A DNA stretch of 53,895 nucleotides, from positions 1 to 53,895 of the forward strand of contig CAZFWC010000002.1 in the NCBI GenBank assembly GCA_964522515.1. The letters are read 5' to 3'. The notes beneath the pieces were generated by a model. The model ran no database searches and was not told where the DNA came from. It saw only the letters and a list, made by a program, of their open reading frames with translations. A program made the position numbers and the translations under genes. Position 1 is the first letter of the stretch, and every line of letters begins with the position of its first letter. Of this stretch, positions 1-7,571 are shown in pieces. This DNA is from CAYNCE01 sp964522515 (GTDB taxonomy: Bacteria; Patescibacteriota; Patescibacteriia; UBA2196).

Positions 1-483
1 GGGAGTTAAAATCGGCGAATCTATTTTTATAAAGTTCTCTTTGTGAAAAAAATCATAAGTTGCAGAAATTATTTCATCACGCACCTGCTGAATTGCCCAC
101 TGTTTTTTACTTCTTAACCATAGGTGACGATTATCTAATAAAAATTCCGGACCGTGTTCTTTTTTTGAAATTGGATATTCTTCAGCAATTTGATAAATTT
201 TAAAATCTTTAACTTGTAATTCAAACTCATTTTTATTTTTTGGATGCTCAACAACTAAACCAGTAATTTTAACTGAACTTTCAATTGTAATTTTTTGTGC
301 TTGATTCCATTTTTCATATTTAACATCTTTTTTATTCAAAATACATTGGCAAAATCCAGTGCCATCACGCAACTGCAAAAACATAATTTTACCTGATGAA
401 CGCAGATTATAAATCCAGCCACATAAAACAACTTGCTGGTTCTTAAACTTTTTTAAATCTTTAATATAAAATTTTTCTTGCAT
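1..483 (-). CDS. asnS: Asparagine--tRNA ligase, N-terminal part (cut by window edge)
   Basis: About 161 N-terminal residues are visible; the gene runs off the left edge. It charges tRNA-Asn. An OB-fold anticodon-binding domain opens the protein (VVLCGWIYNLRSSGK, then FLQLRDGTGFCQCIL). The class II linker follows, with DNRHLWLRSKKQWAIQQVRD and the start of the catalytic core (KIDSPILTP). This order and the DNRHLWLRS signature fit AsnRS better than AspRS. The ATG at 481-483 has no clear Shine-Dalgarno sequence. A tRNA-Asn gene lies at 42.2 kb in the same window. Call made by family recognition; the catalytic motifs 2 and 3 are outside the window. Confidence 0.88.
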   Translation of the reverse strand, partial: MQEKFYIKDLKKFKNQQVVLCGWIYNLRSSGKIMFLQLRDGTGFCQCILNKKDVKYEKWNQAQKITIESSVKITGLVVEHPKNKNEFELQVKDFKIYQIAEEYPISKKEHGPEFLLDNRHLWLRSKKQWAIQQVRDEIISATYDFFHKENFIKIDSPILTP

Positions 484-503
484 AAGTTTTAATGAATTAT
501 GAA

Positions 504-935
504 TTAAGAATTATCGTTTTTTAAAAAATTATTTTTTATTCTTTTTTTTAAATAAATCTCTATTTTAACTTTTTTTTCATCATTTAATGCGATTACTTCT
601 ATCCTTGACATTGCATTTAAATCATTTTCACTTTTAATTAAAATGTCTGCCGGACGTATTGCATCTCCAATTATTTCGCCTTTTCCCGATTTTATAGAGC
701 ATTTGTCTATTGATGTAAATTCTTCTTCAAGAATATTTTTTTTGATTTCTTCGTCTGTAAGATCCCAAAAAAAATTACTTTGAGAAGCTGAATAATTGTC
801 AGCACTAATTTTATTCCTAGAAATTTTAATTTTATCTTCATTTATAAGATCTCTAATAATTTTTTTTAAATCACCACTTTTTATTTCTTGTGATATTTTA
901 AATTTTTCTCTTGAATTGTTATTTGAGTTTTTCAT
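504..935 (-). CDS. Hypothetical charged protein, 143 aa
   Basis: I do not recognise a family. The product is soluble, rich in Lys, Ile, Asn and Glu, with no signal peptide or membrane segment. A central stretch (about residues 85-120, with GEIIGDAIRPADILIKS and MSRIEVIALNDEKKVKIEI) looks like a small beta-rich fold. It is followed by a basic C-terminal tail. It is co-directional with asnS, 21 bp upstream of it, and 31 bp downstream of the MscS gene, so it may be cotranscribed with them. The start is the first ATG of the frame, with no SD sequence. It is a plausible real gene because the frame is fully open and matches local codon usage. Confidence 0.6.
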   Translation of the reverse strand: MKNSNNNSREKFKISQEIKSGDLKKIIRDLINEDKIKISRNKISADNYSASQSNFFWDLTDEEIKKNILEEEFTSIDKCSIKSGKGEIIGDAIRPADILIKSENDLNAMSRIEVIALNDEKKVKIEIYLKKRIKNNFLKNDNS

Positions 936-966
936 ATGTTTTATTTTAATTTATAAATATTATTTA

Positions 967-2037
967 TTATATCTTTTTCTGATACTCAACACTTGTAGGA
1001 TACGCAAATTCAATCTCATTTTTCTTAAACTCTTCAAATATTTTTAAATTAACTTCCTCTACCACATCTAAATATTTTTTATAATCCTGTGTGTCAACAT
1101 AAAAAGCAACTTCAAAATTTAAACTAAAATCTCCAAAAGATTTAAAATGACATCTGTCAAATTCTGTGCTTTCTATCTGTTCAACTATTGCTTCAATTAA
1201 TTTAGGAATTTTTTCAAGTTTTTCTTTTTCAGTTTCATAAACCACACCTAAATTAAAACAAGCGCGCCGTTTTTCTAATCTTTTAAAATTTTGCACTCTT
1301 GCTTCTGTTAATTCTTTATTGCTAATTATTAATTGTTGTCCGTCTGGTGTGCGAATTCGCGTAGTTTTAATCCCAATTTTTTCTACCGCTCCCATATCAC
1401 TCCCGATTTTTATAAAATCTCCAACTTGAAATGGTTTATCAATTAAAATTGAAAAACTTGCGAAAATATCACCTAAAATATTTTGCATCGCTAGAGCGAT
1501 TGCCACACCGCCAATTCCAAGCCCGGCAATTAAAGAAGTTACATCAACTCCTAAATTTCCTAAAATTAAAACCAGCCCAATTGACCATAAAATAATTTTT
1601 GCAACAACACTGAATGTTTTAATTGTTGATTCTGCTGATTCATCTTCTTTTTTACTTTTGTTTAACATTTTTCTTGCGCCAAATTCAATAATTTTCTGAA
1701 CAGCTTTTATTACTTCATAAGCAAAAAAAACAATAAATAAAGTCCAAACAATTTTATCAGCTAAATTTGGTAAAACTAAAGAACGAACGCCAATATAAAA
1801 CGCAATTAAAAAATAAAAAGGCGGTTTTACATTTGAAACAATGTTAATTACAATGTCATCAAAATCATTTTTAGTTTTTTGGGCTAATTTTTTTAATCGC
1901 GCAACAATAATTATTTTAAAAATTTTAAGCACAATCAAAACTCCAACAAAAATTAAAATTGCTAACAAATACTCTTTGCCTAAATTATTAAAGTAAATTG
2001 TGGTTAAAAAATTTTGCATAAAATTATTTGACTTCAT
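967..2037 (-). CDS. Small-conductance mechanosensitive channel, MscS family
   Basis: Membrane channel that opens on membrane tension to release solutes in hypo-osmotic shock. The 356-aa protein has about five hydrophobic segments in the N-terminal half. The pore-lining helix is Gly/Ala-rich (GLGIGGVAIALAMQNILGD, about residues 172-190). The beta-domain signature follows (DKPFQVGDFIKIG, then VEKIGIKTTRIRTPDGQ), and the cytoplasmic alpha/beta vestibule makes up the end. Length is usual for mid-size MscS homologues. The start at 2037 overlaps the SIMPL gene by 14 bp; an in-frame ATG at 2019 would leave a 4-bp gap instead. The overlap indicates translational coupling with the upstream gene. Confidence 0.92.
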   Translation of the reverse strand: MKSNNFMQNFLTTIYFNNLGKEYLLAILIFVGVLIVLKIFKIIIVARLKKLAQKTKNDFDDIVINIVSNVKPPFYFLIAFYIGVRSLVLPNLADKIVWTLFIVFFAYEVIKAVQKIIEFGARKMLNKSKKEDESAESTIKTFSVVAKIILWSIGLVLILGNLGVDVTSLIAGLGIGGVAIALAMQNILGDIFASFSILIDKPFQVGDFIKIGSDMGAVEKIGIKTTRIRTPDGQQLIISNKELTEARVQNFKRLEKRRACFNLGVVYETEKEKLEKIPKLIEAIVEQIESTEFDRCHFKSFGDFSLNFEVAFYVDTQDYKKYLDVVEEVNLKIFEEFKKNEIEFAYPTSVEYQKKI

Positions 2038-2749
2038 AAACCACAGTTACCTCAACCTTAACCTCATTTTCACCAGTTTCAATTTCTGGCGCTTCAATTT
2101 CACCCCCACCGCCAATTCCTAAATCCATTGTTTTTGCATAATCTGAACGAGTTGGAGAATAATATTGATTTTCAACAACATTTACAATTTTACCAAGTTT
2201 CATTCCAGTTGATTTTGCAACTGCTTTTGCTTTCTCTTTTGCTTTTGCAATCGCTTCGTCTCTGGCTTGCTCTTTTAATTCTTCTTCATCATCAATTGTA
2301 AAATTAATATTGCCAATTTGATTTGCGCCTTTTTCAGAAGTTTTTGCAATTGCTTTGCCAATAATATCTAAATCGCGAATTTTAATTGAAACATTTTGCA
2401 AAACCTGGTAACCTTTTAAAACTTGACCTTTATTTTGAGTCCAATCATAAATTGGATTTAAATTATAATTAGTTGTTTTAATGTCTTTTGCTTCAATATC
2501 TAATGCTTTTAATTCTTTAATAATTTCATTCATTTTTTCAGAATTTTCCTGCACCGCTTCTGCTGCTGTTTTTTTAACTTCAGTTTTAAAACCAACAGTT
2601 AAATTCGCAATATCTGGTTTTGCAAAAACACGTCCAGTCGCGCTCACAGAATATTTGTCTTGTGGGATTTTATCTTGCGCAGTTACCAAAGCCACAATTA
2701 CAATTGCTGTGACACATAAAATTAATAAGATGTTGAGTGAAGTTTTCAT
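2024..2749 (-). CDS. SIMPL domain (DUF541) exported protein
   Basis: A 241-aa protein with an N-terminal hydrophobic signal/anchor (residues about 5-25), then a SIMPL/DUF541 domain. Family signatures are the opening VSATGRVFAKPDIANLTVGF, the alternating helix TAAEAVQENSEKMNEIIKEL, and the late helix ARDEAIAKAKEKAKAVAKS. Members are periplasmic or surface proteins of unclear function linked to oxidative stress and envelope integrity. It is immediately upstream of, and overlapping, the MscS gene, which suggests one envelope-stress operon. A repeat of the CTGTCCTGA family lies directly upstream. Function beyond the domain name is not inferable from sequence. Confidence 0.85.
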   Translation of the reverse strand: MKTSLNILLILCVTAIVIVALVTAQDKIPQDKYSVSATGRVFAKPDIANLTVGFKTEVKKTAAEAVQENSEKMNEIIKELKALDIEAKDIKTTNYNLNPIYDWTQNKGQVLKGYQVLQNVSIKIRDLDIIGKAIAKTSEKGANQIGNINFTIDDEEELKEQARDEAIAKAKEKAKAVAKSTGMKLGKIVNVVENQYYSPTRSDYAKTMDLGIGGGGEIEAPEIETGENEVKVEVTVVYEVK

Positions 2750-2758
2750 AAAAATTTA

Positions 2759-2806
2759 GCCTGTCCTGAGCGTAGAGAAGGGTCCCTTAGAATCTTCACT
2801 AGCTAG
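2759..2806. repeat. Interspersed repeat R1 (CTGTCCTGA ... GAAGG type)
   Basis: Intergenic copy of a family that starts GCCTGTCCTGAGC and usually ends GAAGGATC. This copy reads GAAGGGTCCC and is degenerate toward its right end. It sits between the divergent SIMPL and GT4 genes, next to their promoters. Other copies occur near 7340, 18600, 21775, 22885, 26200, 32440, 33905, 35085, 36100, 36625, 37815 and 37920. Confidence 0.75.
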
Positions 2807-2854
2807 GAATTAATTACTATTTAATTTTACACTTTTAAAAAATTTTAGTCAAAA

Positions 2855-2883
2855 TTGCATTTAACTTTAAAACAAGATAATAT
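2855..2883 (+). promoter_or_regulatory. Sigma-70-type promoter of the GT4 gene, predicted leaderless
   Basis: TTGCAT (2855-2860), a 17-bp spacer, then TAATAT (2878-2883). The ATG follows after exactly 6 bases, so the expected transcription start is the A of the start codon. There is no Shine-Dalgarno sequence. Confidence 0.7.
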
Positions 2884-2889
2884 TAATTT

Positions 2890-4142
2890 ATGAAAACTTT
2901 ACTTGTTACAACAGACTTTCCCCCGCTTCTTGGAGGAATTGCTAATTATTATTTTAATCGTGTAGAAAAAATACCATCTGATGAAATTATTGTTTTAATG
3001 AATAAAAGTGAGGATTGCGAAGATGTTAAATTAAATAGTAAAATTTATTTTAAAAAGTTTTTTATAAAATATTTTTGGCCTCATTGGATTATTTTAATTT
3101 TGCATATTTATAAAATTATTAAAAAAGAAAAAATAAATAGAATTTGGGTTGGGCAAATTTTACCAGTTGGGACAGCAGTGTGGATTGTCTGTAAAATTTT
3201 GAATTTATTTAATAAAAAAATAAGCTATTTTGTCACTTGCCACGGAAATGATTTGCTTCGTGCAAAATCAAATTTTAGAAAATATAAATTAGCAAAAAAA
3301 ATTTTGAATCAAGCAGAATTTATTGAAGCCAACACAGAATTTACAAAAAATATTTTAATTAAAGATTTTAATGTGTTAGAAAATAAAATAAAAATAATTT
3401 ATCCAGAATGTACTTTAAAAAAAGAATCTGTTGATAAAAATAAAGTTGAAGAGTTAAAAAAAAAATATAATTTAATCCCGAGTGCTCGGGATAAAAAAAC
3501 ACTGCTCACTGTTAGCAGATTAGTTGAATCAAAAGGAATTGATCAAGTTATTAAATCTCTGCCAAAAGTTTGGGAACAAATTCCAAATTTAGTTTATTTA
3601 ATTGTTGGCGATGGACCTGAAAAAGAAAACTTAAAAAAAATATCTCCCCCCATTTTCAAGGGGGGGCTAGGGGGGGTTAATAAAAATATAATTTTTACAG
3701 GCGCTGTTCCGCATTCTGAACTTGCAAATTATTACGCTTTAGCTGACGCATTTATTTTAACTCCNNNNNNNNNNNNNNNNNNNNNNNNNNNNNNNNNNNN
3801 NNNNNNNNNNNNNNNNNNNNNNNNNNNNNNNNNNNNNNNNNNNNNNNNNNNNNNNNNNNNNNNNCGCATTCTGAACTTGCAAATTATTACGCTTTAGCTG
3901 ACGCATTTATTTTAACTCCAAAATCTCTCCCCATTTTCAAGGGGGAGATTAAGAGGGGGTTAATAAACGACACAGAATCTTTTGGCATTGTTTATCTTGA
4001 AGCCAAAGAATTTAATCTGCCAATTATTGCCGGTAAAGTTGGTGGCGCTTCAGAAATCACAAAAAATTACGATAAGATGGTTTTGGTGGACACAGAGAAT
4101 TTACAAGAAATTGAAAATGCAATAAAAAAAGCCCTCCATTAA
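2890..4142 (+). CDS. Glycosyltransferase family 4 (GT-B) carrying repeat inserts and an assembly gap
   Basis: Retaining GT-B glycosyltransferase, probably acting in surface polysaccharide or lipid glycosylation. The N-terminal domain starts MKTLLVTTDFPPLLGGIANY, a typical GT4 opening. The C-terminal domain has LLTVSRLVESKGIDQVI, IVGDGPEKENL and, after the gap, ESFGIVYLEAKEFNLPII with the conserved E-x7-E pair. A run of 100 N interrupts it. The 55 bases before and after the N run are identical, and collapsing them restores one open frame to TAA at 4140-4142. Two coding repeats of the CCCCC-ATTTTC-AAGGGGG type flank this point, and a CCCGAG-GCTCGGG palindrome lies at about 3477-3492, encoding IPSARD. 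The stop lies inside the terminator stem of the convergent gene. Confidence 0.85.
3476..3493. repeat. Palindrome R3 (CCCGAGTRCTCGGG) inside GT4 coding region
   Basis: ATCCCGAGTGCTCGGGAT, a near-perfect palindrome translated in frame as IPSARD. Sister copies lie at about 18621, 44398, 44980 and (degenerate) 51827. Confidence 0.75.
3643..3681. repeat. Repeat R4 (CCCCC-ATTTTC-AAGGGGG) inside GT4 coding region
   Basis: C-rich arm, ATTTTC loop and G-rich arm followed by CTAGGGGGGG. Translated as SPPIFKGGLGGVN. A second copy lies about 190 bp after the gap start and a degenerate one at 16256-16324. Peptides of this type are known from genome-wide repeats in other bacteria; here they extend a glycosyltransferase loop. 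Confidence 0.7.
3765..3864. other. 100-N assembly gap flanked by a 55-bp duplicate
   Basis: Exactly 100 N. The 55 bases at 3710-3764 are repeated at 3865-3919. The reading frame of the GT4 gene is restored when the gap and one copy are removed. This is the pattern of two overlapping contig ends placed in a scaffold without merging, next to a repeat that would stop assembly. Confidence 0.9.
3925..3961. repeat. Second R4 repeat inside GT4 coding region
   Basis: CTCCCC-ATTTTC-AAGGGGGAG followed by an AGAGGGGG tail, translated as SLPIFKGEIKRGLIN. It lies just after the conserved ADAFILTP strand and before the ESFG motif, so it enlarges a loop near the nucleotide-sugar pocket. Confidence 0.7.
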
Positions 4143-4156
4143 AAAATGGACGGCTT
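4126..4156 (-). terminator. Intrinsic terminator of the 4174-4527 gene
   Basis: On the minus strand AAGCCGTCCATT pairs with AATGGAGGGCTT around a short T loop (one G-G mismatch), followed by a run of T. The stem includes the last codons and stop of the convergent GT4 gene. Confidence 0.7.
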
Positions 4157-4173
4157 GAATTCTCTGATTAAAC

Positions 4174-4527
4174 TTACAATTTTTTATTTTGCTTAATTAA
4201 TTTATTAGAAAAACCTATTCGCACAAAAAAATAAAAACAAACAAACCCTAAAATCGCGGGAACAACAACAAGTAAAATTTTATTATTAAACAATATTACT
4301 GCGACAAAAATACTAACAAAACCAAAAGCCAAAGTTCCAAATATAATTTGAAACGGATTTGGAAGTTTAAGCTCAACTTTTAACTCAGGATTTTGTTGTG
4401 CCTGTTTGTCTAATTCTTCATTTTTGCGTTTGTAATACAACGCAAAAAATAACATTGTAAAAAATCCAATCAGTGTAAATGAACTCGCAGCGTAAACAAG
4501 GGCTTCGTTTAAAGTGCTGGTAATCAT
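4174..4527 (-). CDS. Small membrane protein, 117 aa
   Basis: Hypothetical inner-membrane protein with three hydrophobic segments at about residues 8-28, 60-80 and 85-103. The first two are separated by a polar linker rich in Lys, Glu and Gln (YKRKNEELDKQAQQNPELK). No family recognised. It has one of the few strong Shine-Dalgarno sequences in the window (GGAGGATAAATT before ATG), so initiation is SD-dependent, unlike its divergent neighbour at 4562. Only 34 bp separate the two starts, so their promoters overlap. A terminator follows at 4126-4156. Confidence 0.7.
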   Translation of the reverse strand: MITSTLNEALVYAASSFTLIGFFTMLFFALYYKRKNEELDKQAQQNPELKVELKLPNPFQIIFGTLAFGFVSIFVAVILFNNKILLVVVPAILGFVCFYFFVRIGFSNKLIKQNKKL

Positions 4528-4561
4528 AATTTATCCTCCATTTTAAATTAAAAATAATTTT

Positions 4562-5359
4562 ATGTATTTATCTATTATAATCCCATCTTACAACAATTGG
4601 AAAAATTTGTCAAGCTTGTTAAAAAATTTAAAAAAACAGACGGTTTTTAATGATTTAGAAATAATAATTGTTGACGATGGCTCAAAAGAATCCTCCTTCG
4701 CTAAAGCTACGGCGGACAGGGAAATTGAGAAATTGAGAAATTCACCCTGTAAAATGCAAAGCAATTCCGAGCAACTTGGAATTATTTCACAGGGTAAAGA
4801 AATTAAGGGAATTGATTTTAAATATTTTAAAATTAAACACGCAGGAGTGCCTGTGGCAAGGAATTTTGGATTTTCAAAATCTTCTGGTGAATATATTTTT
4901 TTCTGTGACGCTGATGTTGTGTTTTTAAAAAATAATGCTTTAGAAAAAATGATAAATAAATTAGAACAAAATCCAGAAAAATCTTACTGTTACTGTGGTT
5001 ATTTATATGGTTGGAAATCAATGCCAAGTTTTTCTTTTAGCGTGGAAAAATTAAAAAATAATAATTATATTTCCACAATGAGTTTGATTCGGCGTAAAGC
5101 TTTAGAAAAAATAATTAATAATAAAAATAAACCTTTTGATGAAAATTTAAAACGATTTCAAGATTGGGATTTGTGGCTTACACTGCTGGAACAAAATTTA
5201 ACAGGAATTTGGTTGCCAAAAATTTTATTTAAAGTTAAAATTGGTAAAATAAGTTTTTGGTTTCCAAAAATATTTTATAAAATATTTAAAAATAATAAAA
5301 AAATAAAAGAATTTGAAAAAGCTAAAAAAATTATTCAAGAAAAACACAAGTTAAGTTAG
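4562..5359 (+). CDS. Glycosyltransferase family 2 with repeat insert
   Basis: GT-A fold inverting glycosyltransferase. It opens MYLSIIIPSYNNWKNLSSLL with the nucleotide-binding strand EIIIVDDGS. Later come AGVPVARNFGFSKSSGEYIFFCDADV (metal-binding D-x-D) and RFQDWDLWLTLL, the acceptor-side ED-like motif replaced by QDWD. Between the VDDGS strand and the HAGVPVARN motif sits a translated composite repeat (4690-4812), giving the low-complexity segment KATADREIEKLR to GKEIKG. The stop TAG is the first bases of the inverted repeat that follows. The ATG lacks an SD; AAAAAT lies 6 bases upstream, a weak candidate -10. Confidence 0.85.
   Translation: MYLSIIIPSYNNWKNLSSLLKNLKKQTVFNDLEIIIVDDGSKESSFAKATADREIEKLRNSPCKMQSNSEQLGIISQGKEIKGIDFKYFKIKHAGVPVARNFGFSKSSGEYIFFCDADVVFLKNNALEKMINKLEQNPEKSYCYCGYLYGWKSMPSFSFSVEKLKNNNYISTMSLIRRKALEKIINNKNKPFDENLKRFQDWDLWLTLLEQNLTGIWLPKILFKVKIGKISFWFPKIFYKIFKNNKKIKEFEKAKKIIQEKHKLS
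4690..4812. repeat. Composite R2 + R6 repeat inside GT2 coding region
   Basis: R2 part: CTCCTTCGCTAAAGCTACGG followed by CGGACAGG. R6 part: AATTGAGAAATT, then CACCCTGT and the inverted ACAGGGTG-type arm, ending GAAATTAAGGG. The same R6 unit occurs intergenically at 23500-23585. The open frame continues through both. Confidence 0.8.
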
Positions 5360-5441
5360 CACACGAATTACCAAAATGACTAGAATAAACCAGAATTTTA
5401 ATTCGCGTAAATTTTAGGTAATTCTGGTAATTCGTGTGCTA
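5357..5441. repeat. 85-bp inverted-repeat element R5, copy 1
   Basis: Starts TAGCACACGAATTACC and ends with the inverted arm GGTAATTCGTGTGCTA, so the whole unit can fold into one long hairpin. It supplies the stop codon of the GT2 gene and ends 9 bp before tRNA-Glu. A second copy of the same 85-bp length is at 31683-31767, upstream of pheT. Confidence 0.88.
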
Positions 5442-5449
5442 TTTTATCT

Positions 5450-5524
5450 GGCCCGTTCGTCTAATGATTAGGATGCGTGATTCTCATTCACGCGACAGGG
5501 GTTTGATTCCCCTACGGGCTACCA
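5450..5524 (+). tRNA. tRNA-Glu (anticodon CUC)
   Basis: Cloverleaf: acceptor GGCCCGT pairs with ACGGGCT (G1-U72 wobble), D arm GTCTA-GGAT, anticodon stem CGTGA/TCACG with loop TTCTCAT (anticodon CTC), T arm AGGGG-TTTGATT-CCCCT, discriminator A and encoded CCA. It decodes GAG. A hairpin terminator follows directly. Confidence 0.95.
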
Positions 5525-5530
5525 AAAAAA

Positions 5531-5558
5531 TCTGAAAAATATTCAGAATTTTTTATTT
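5531..5558 (+). terminator. Terminator after tRNA-Glu
   Basis: TCTGAA-AAATA-TTCAGA stem-loop followed by ATTTTTTATTT, 7 bp after the tRNA CCA. Confidence 0.75.
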
Positions 5559-5570
5559 ATTAAAAACTTT

Positions 5571-5578
5571 GGTATAAT
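5571..5578 (+). promoter_or_regulatory. Extended -10 promoter of the MFS gene (leaderless)
   Basis: TTGG precedes TATAAT (5573-5578), giving an extended -10; the -35 is poor. Six bases later comes the ATG. The 18 bp TGGTATAATTAATTTATG are identical to the start region of the L,D-transpeptidase gene at 17791. Confidence 0.65.
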
Positions 5579-5584
5579 TAATTT

Positions 5585-6206
5585 ATGTATTCAAGAACAA
5601 TCTTAAGAGCCATCAAAAATTATCAAATTAATATTGTTATTAAAATTTTAGTTTTATCAGATTTTTTGATTTGGTCATCAGCTCAATTATTATCACCAAT
5701 TTTTGCTATTTTTATTACTGATAAAATAAATGGTTCAATTGAAGCAGTCGGGATTGCGTCAGGCATATATTTAATTTCTAAATCAATATTTGAAGTTCCA
5801 ATTGGAGTTTTTATTGATAAAACTAAATCTGAAAAAGATGATCTATATTCTGCAATTTCAGGCACACTTTTAACTGCTTTGTGTTTTTTTGCTCTAACAT
5901 TTATAAACAGCGTATGGCAACTTTATATTTTGCAAGCTATTTTTGGTTTTGCTGCTGCAATAGCTTTTCCAGGATGGTATTCAATTTTTACTCGCCATGT
6001 TGACAAAGGAAAAGAAGCATTTGAATGGAGCTTATATGATTGTTTGTTTGGGTATTGGAATGGCTGGCGCAGCTGCTCTGGGCGGTTTTATAGCAGATAA
6101 GTTTGGTTTTAATATCTTATTTAATATAATTGGCATTTTTACTGTATCTGGGGCTATACTTCTTTTAATTATTAAAAATAAAATATACATTTCTAGGAAA
6201 AAATGA
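5585..6206 (+). pseudogene. Half-size MFS transporter, frameshifted
   Basis: Membrane transporter-like protein of about 205 aa with about six predicted helices, roughly one half of a normal 12-helix MFS permease. It has the MFS cytoplasmic loop (EVPIGVFIDKTKSEKDD) and a FIADKFGFN motif. The frame is broken near 6035-6052. Up to GKEAFEWSLYD it is read in one frame. From CLGIGMAGAAALGGFIADK it continues in another, which overlaps the first and ends at 6206. A single indel would join them. This could be a true mutation or an assembly error. The last codon overlaps the permease start (ATGA), so both halves belong to the permease operon. Confidence 0.75.
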
Positions 6207-7348
6207 GATTTTTTAAAAAAGAATTAGCATTATTACAAGCAACATCAACATTGATTGGCACAATAATTGGCGCTGGAATTTTAGGTGTGCCTTTTGTTTT
6301 TGCAAAAGCAGGATTTTGGACAGGTGTTGTTGTTTTAGCAGTAATCACTTTTGCAATGTTGGCAATGAAATTAATGTTTGGTGAAATAACTTTACGAACT
6401 TTTGGCAGACATCAAATTTCAGGTTATGTTGAAAAATATTTAGGAAAATTTTGGAAAAATATTACTTCAATTATTTTAATTATTGCTGTTTCTGGGTCAT
6501 TGTTAGCTTATTTTATTGGAGTTGGTGAAGTTTTAACAGAAATTTTTAAAGGCAACCCTCTGGCTTGGGGGCTTGGTTTTTATTTTTTAGCAACTATTTT
6601 TTTATATTTTGGTTTAAAATTAATTAAAAATATTGAATTAATTTTTACTGGAATTATATTTTTAATTGTTTTAATTATTTTATTTTTGTCTCAACAACAT
6701 TTTGAATTAGGCAATTTAGCCAGTTTTGATTTTTCAAAATTATTAATTCCGTACGGAGTTGTTTTGTTTGCGTGTTCTGGAATAATGGCTGTGCCAGAAG
6801 TTAGAAAAATTTTATCTCGTCGCGAATATTTATTTAAAAAATCAATTTTTTTAGGTGTTTTAATTCCTTCAATTATTTATTTAGTTTTTGCGTGGATTGT
6901 TGTTGGAGTAACTGGTCCAAACACAACTGAAATTGCTACGGTTGGTTTGGGAAGAATTATGGGTTATAAAATTATTGTGATTGGAAATATTTTTGCGTTT
7001 TTTACAATGGCTACAAGTTTTTTAACATTAGGTCTGGGATTAAAAGAAACTTTTAATTTTGATTTTAAAATAAAACACATTTGGGCTTGGTTTTTAACAA
7101 TAATTATTCCTTTAATTATTTATGTTTCTGGTTTAAAAAACTTTATTCAAATTTTAGGTTTAGTCGGCGCATTAGGTTTTGGAATTAATGGTGTGATTTA
7201 TATTTTTACTTATTGGTCTGCGCGCAAAAAATCTGACCGTCATCCAGAATATACCTTACCTAAAAAAATTATGCTTCCAGTTTCTATTTTTTTAATTTTG
7301 ATTTTTGTAGGTGGATTGATTTATACTATTTTCTCCAGCCTGTCCTGA
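6203..7348 (+). CDS. Amino acid permease (aromatic/HAAAP-like family)
   Basis: A 381-aa integral membrane protein with about eleven hydrophobic helices. The N-terminal signature TLIGTIIGAGILGVPFVFAK is the unwound TM1 substrate-binding motif (GAGILGVP) of the hydroxy/aromatic amino acid permease group within the APC superfamily. It would import amino acids, which suits an organism with few biosynthetic genes. It overlaps the preceding MFS frame by 4 bp (ATGA), so it is translationally coupled. The last residues and the TGA stop (SSLS, stop) come from a repeat of the CTGTCCTGA family that begins at 7338. Substrate is not predictable. Confidence 0.85.
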   Translation: MRFFKKELALLQATSTLIGTIIGAGILGVPFVFAKAGFWTGVVVLAVITFAMLAMKLMFGEITLRTFGRHQISGYVEKYLGKFWKNITSIILIIAVSGSLLAYFIGVGEVLTEIFKGNPLAWGLGFYFLATIFLYFGLKLIKNIELIFTGIIFLIVLIILFLSQQHFELGNLASFDFSKLLIPYGVVLFACSGIMAVPEVRKILSRREYLFKKSIFLGVLIPSIIYLVFAWIVVGVTGPNTTEIATVGLGRIMGYKIIVIGNIFAFFTMATSFLTLGLGLKETFNFDFKIKHIWAWFLTIIIPLIIYVSGLKNFIQILGLVGALGFGINGVIYIFTYWSARKKSDRHPEYTLPKKIMLPVSIFLILIFVGGLIYTIFSSLS

Positions 7349-7386
7349 GGAGCAGGTCTTTTTAGAGCCGGGCGACGAAGGATCTG
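7338..7386. repeat. R1 repeat supplying a stop codon
   Basis: GCCTGTCCTGAGGAGCAGG to GACGAAGGATC. The TGA of CTGTCCTGA is the stop of the permease gene, so the repeat sets the protein's C-terminus. Confidence 0.8.
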
Positions 7387-7389
7387 GTT

Positions 7390-7471
7390 TTTAAAATTTT
7401 CAATTTCTAATTTTCAATTTTCCCTCCTTCGCTTCAATCCTAAAAAAACTTTAGCTACGGCGGGCAGGCAA
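7390..7471. repeat. Heptamer-type and R2 repeats in the permease 3' region
   Basis: 7-bp units TTTTCAA / TTTCTAA / TTTTCAA, then an R2 unit (CCCTCCTTCGCTT to AGCTACGGCGGGCAGG). No gene is seen between 7349 and 7571. Confidence 0.65.
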
Positions 7472-7514
7472 ACAATTTTTAAATTAATTAATTTTTAACA
7501 AATTTTTGAAAATA

Positions 7515-7553
7515 AAAAAGGTCAAAAACATCTTATTTCTTTGTCTTTGACCT
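7515..7553 (-). terminator. Terminator of the 7572-7991 gene
   Basis: On the minus strand AAGGTCAAA pairs with TTTGACCTT, followed by a T run; it lies about 20 bp past the stop codon. Confidence 0.7.
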
Positions 7554-7571
7554 TAAAATATGTTTTGATTT

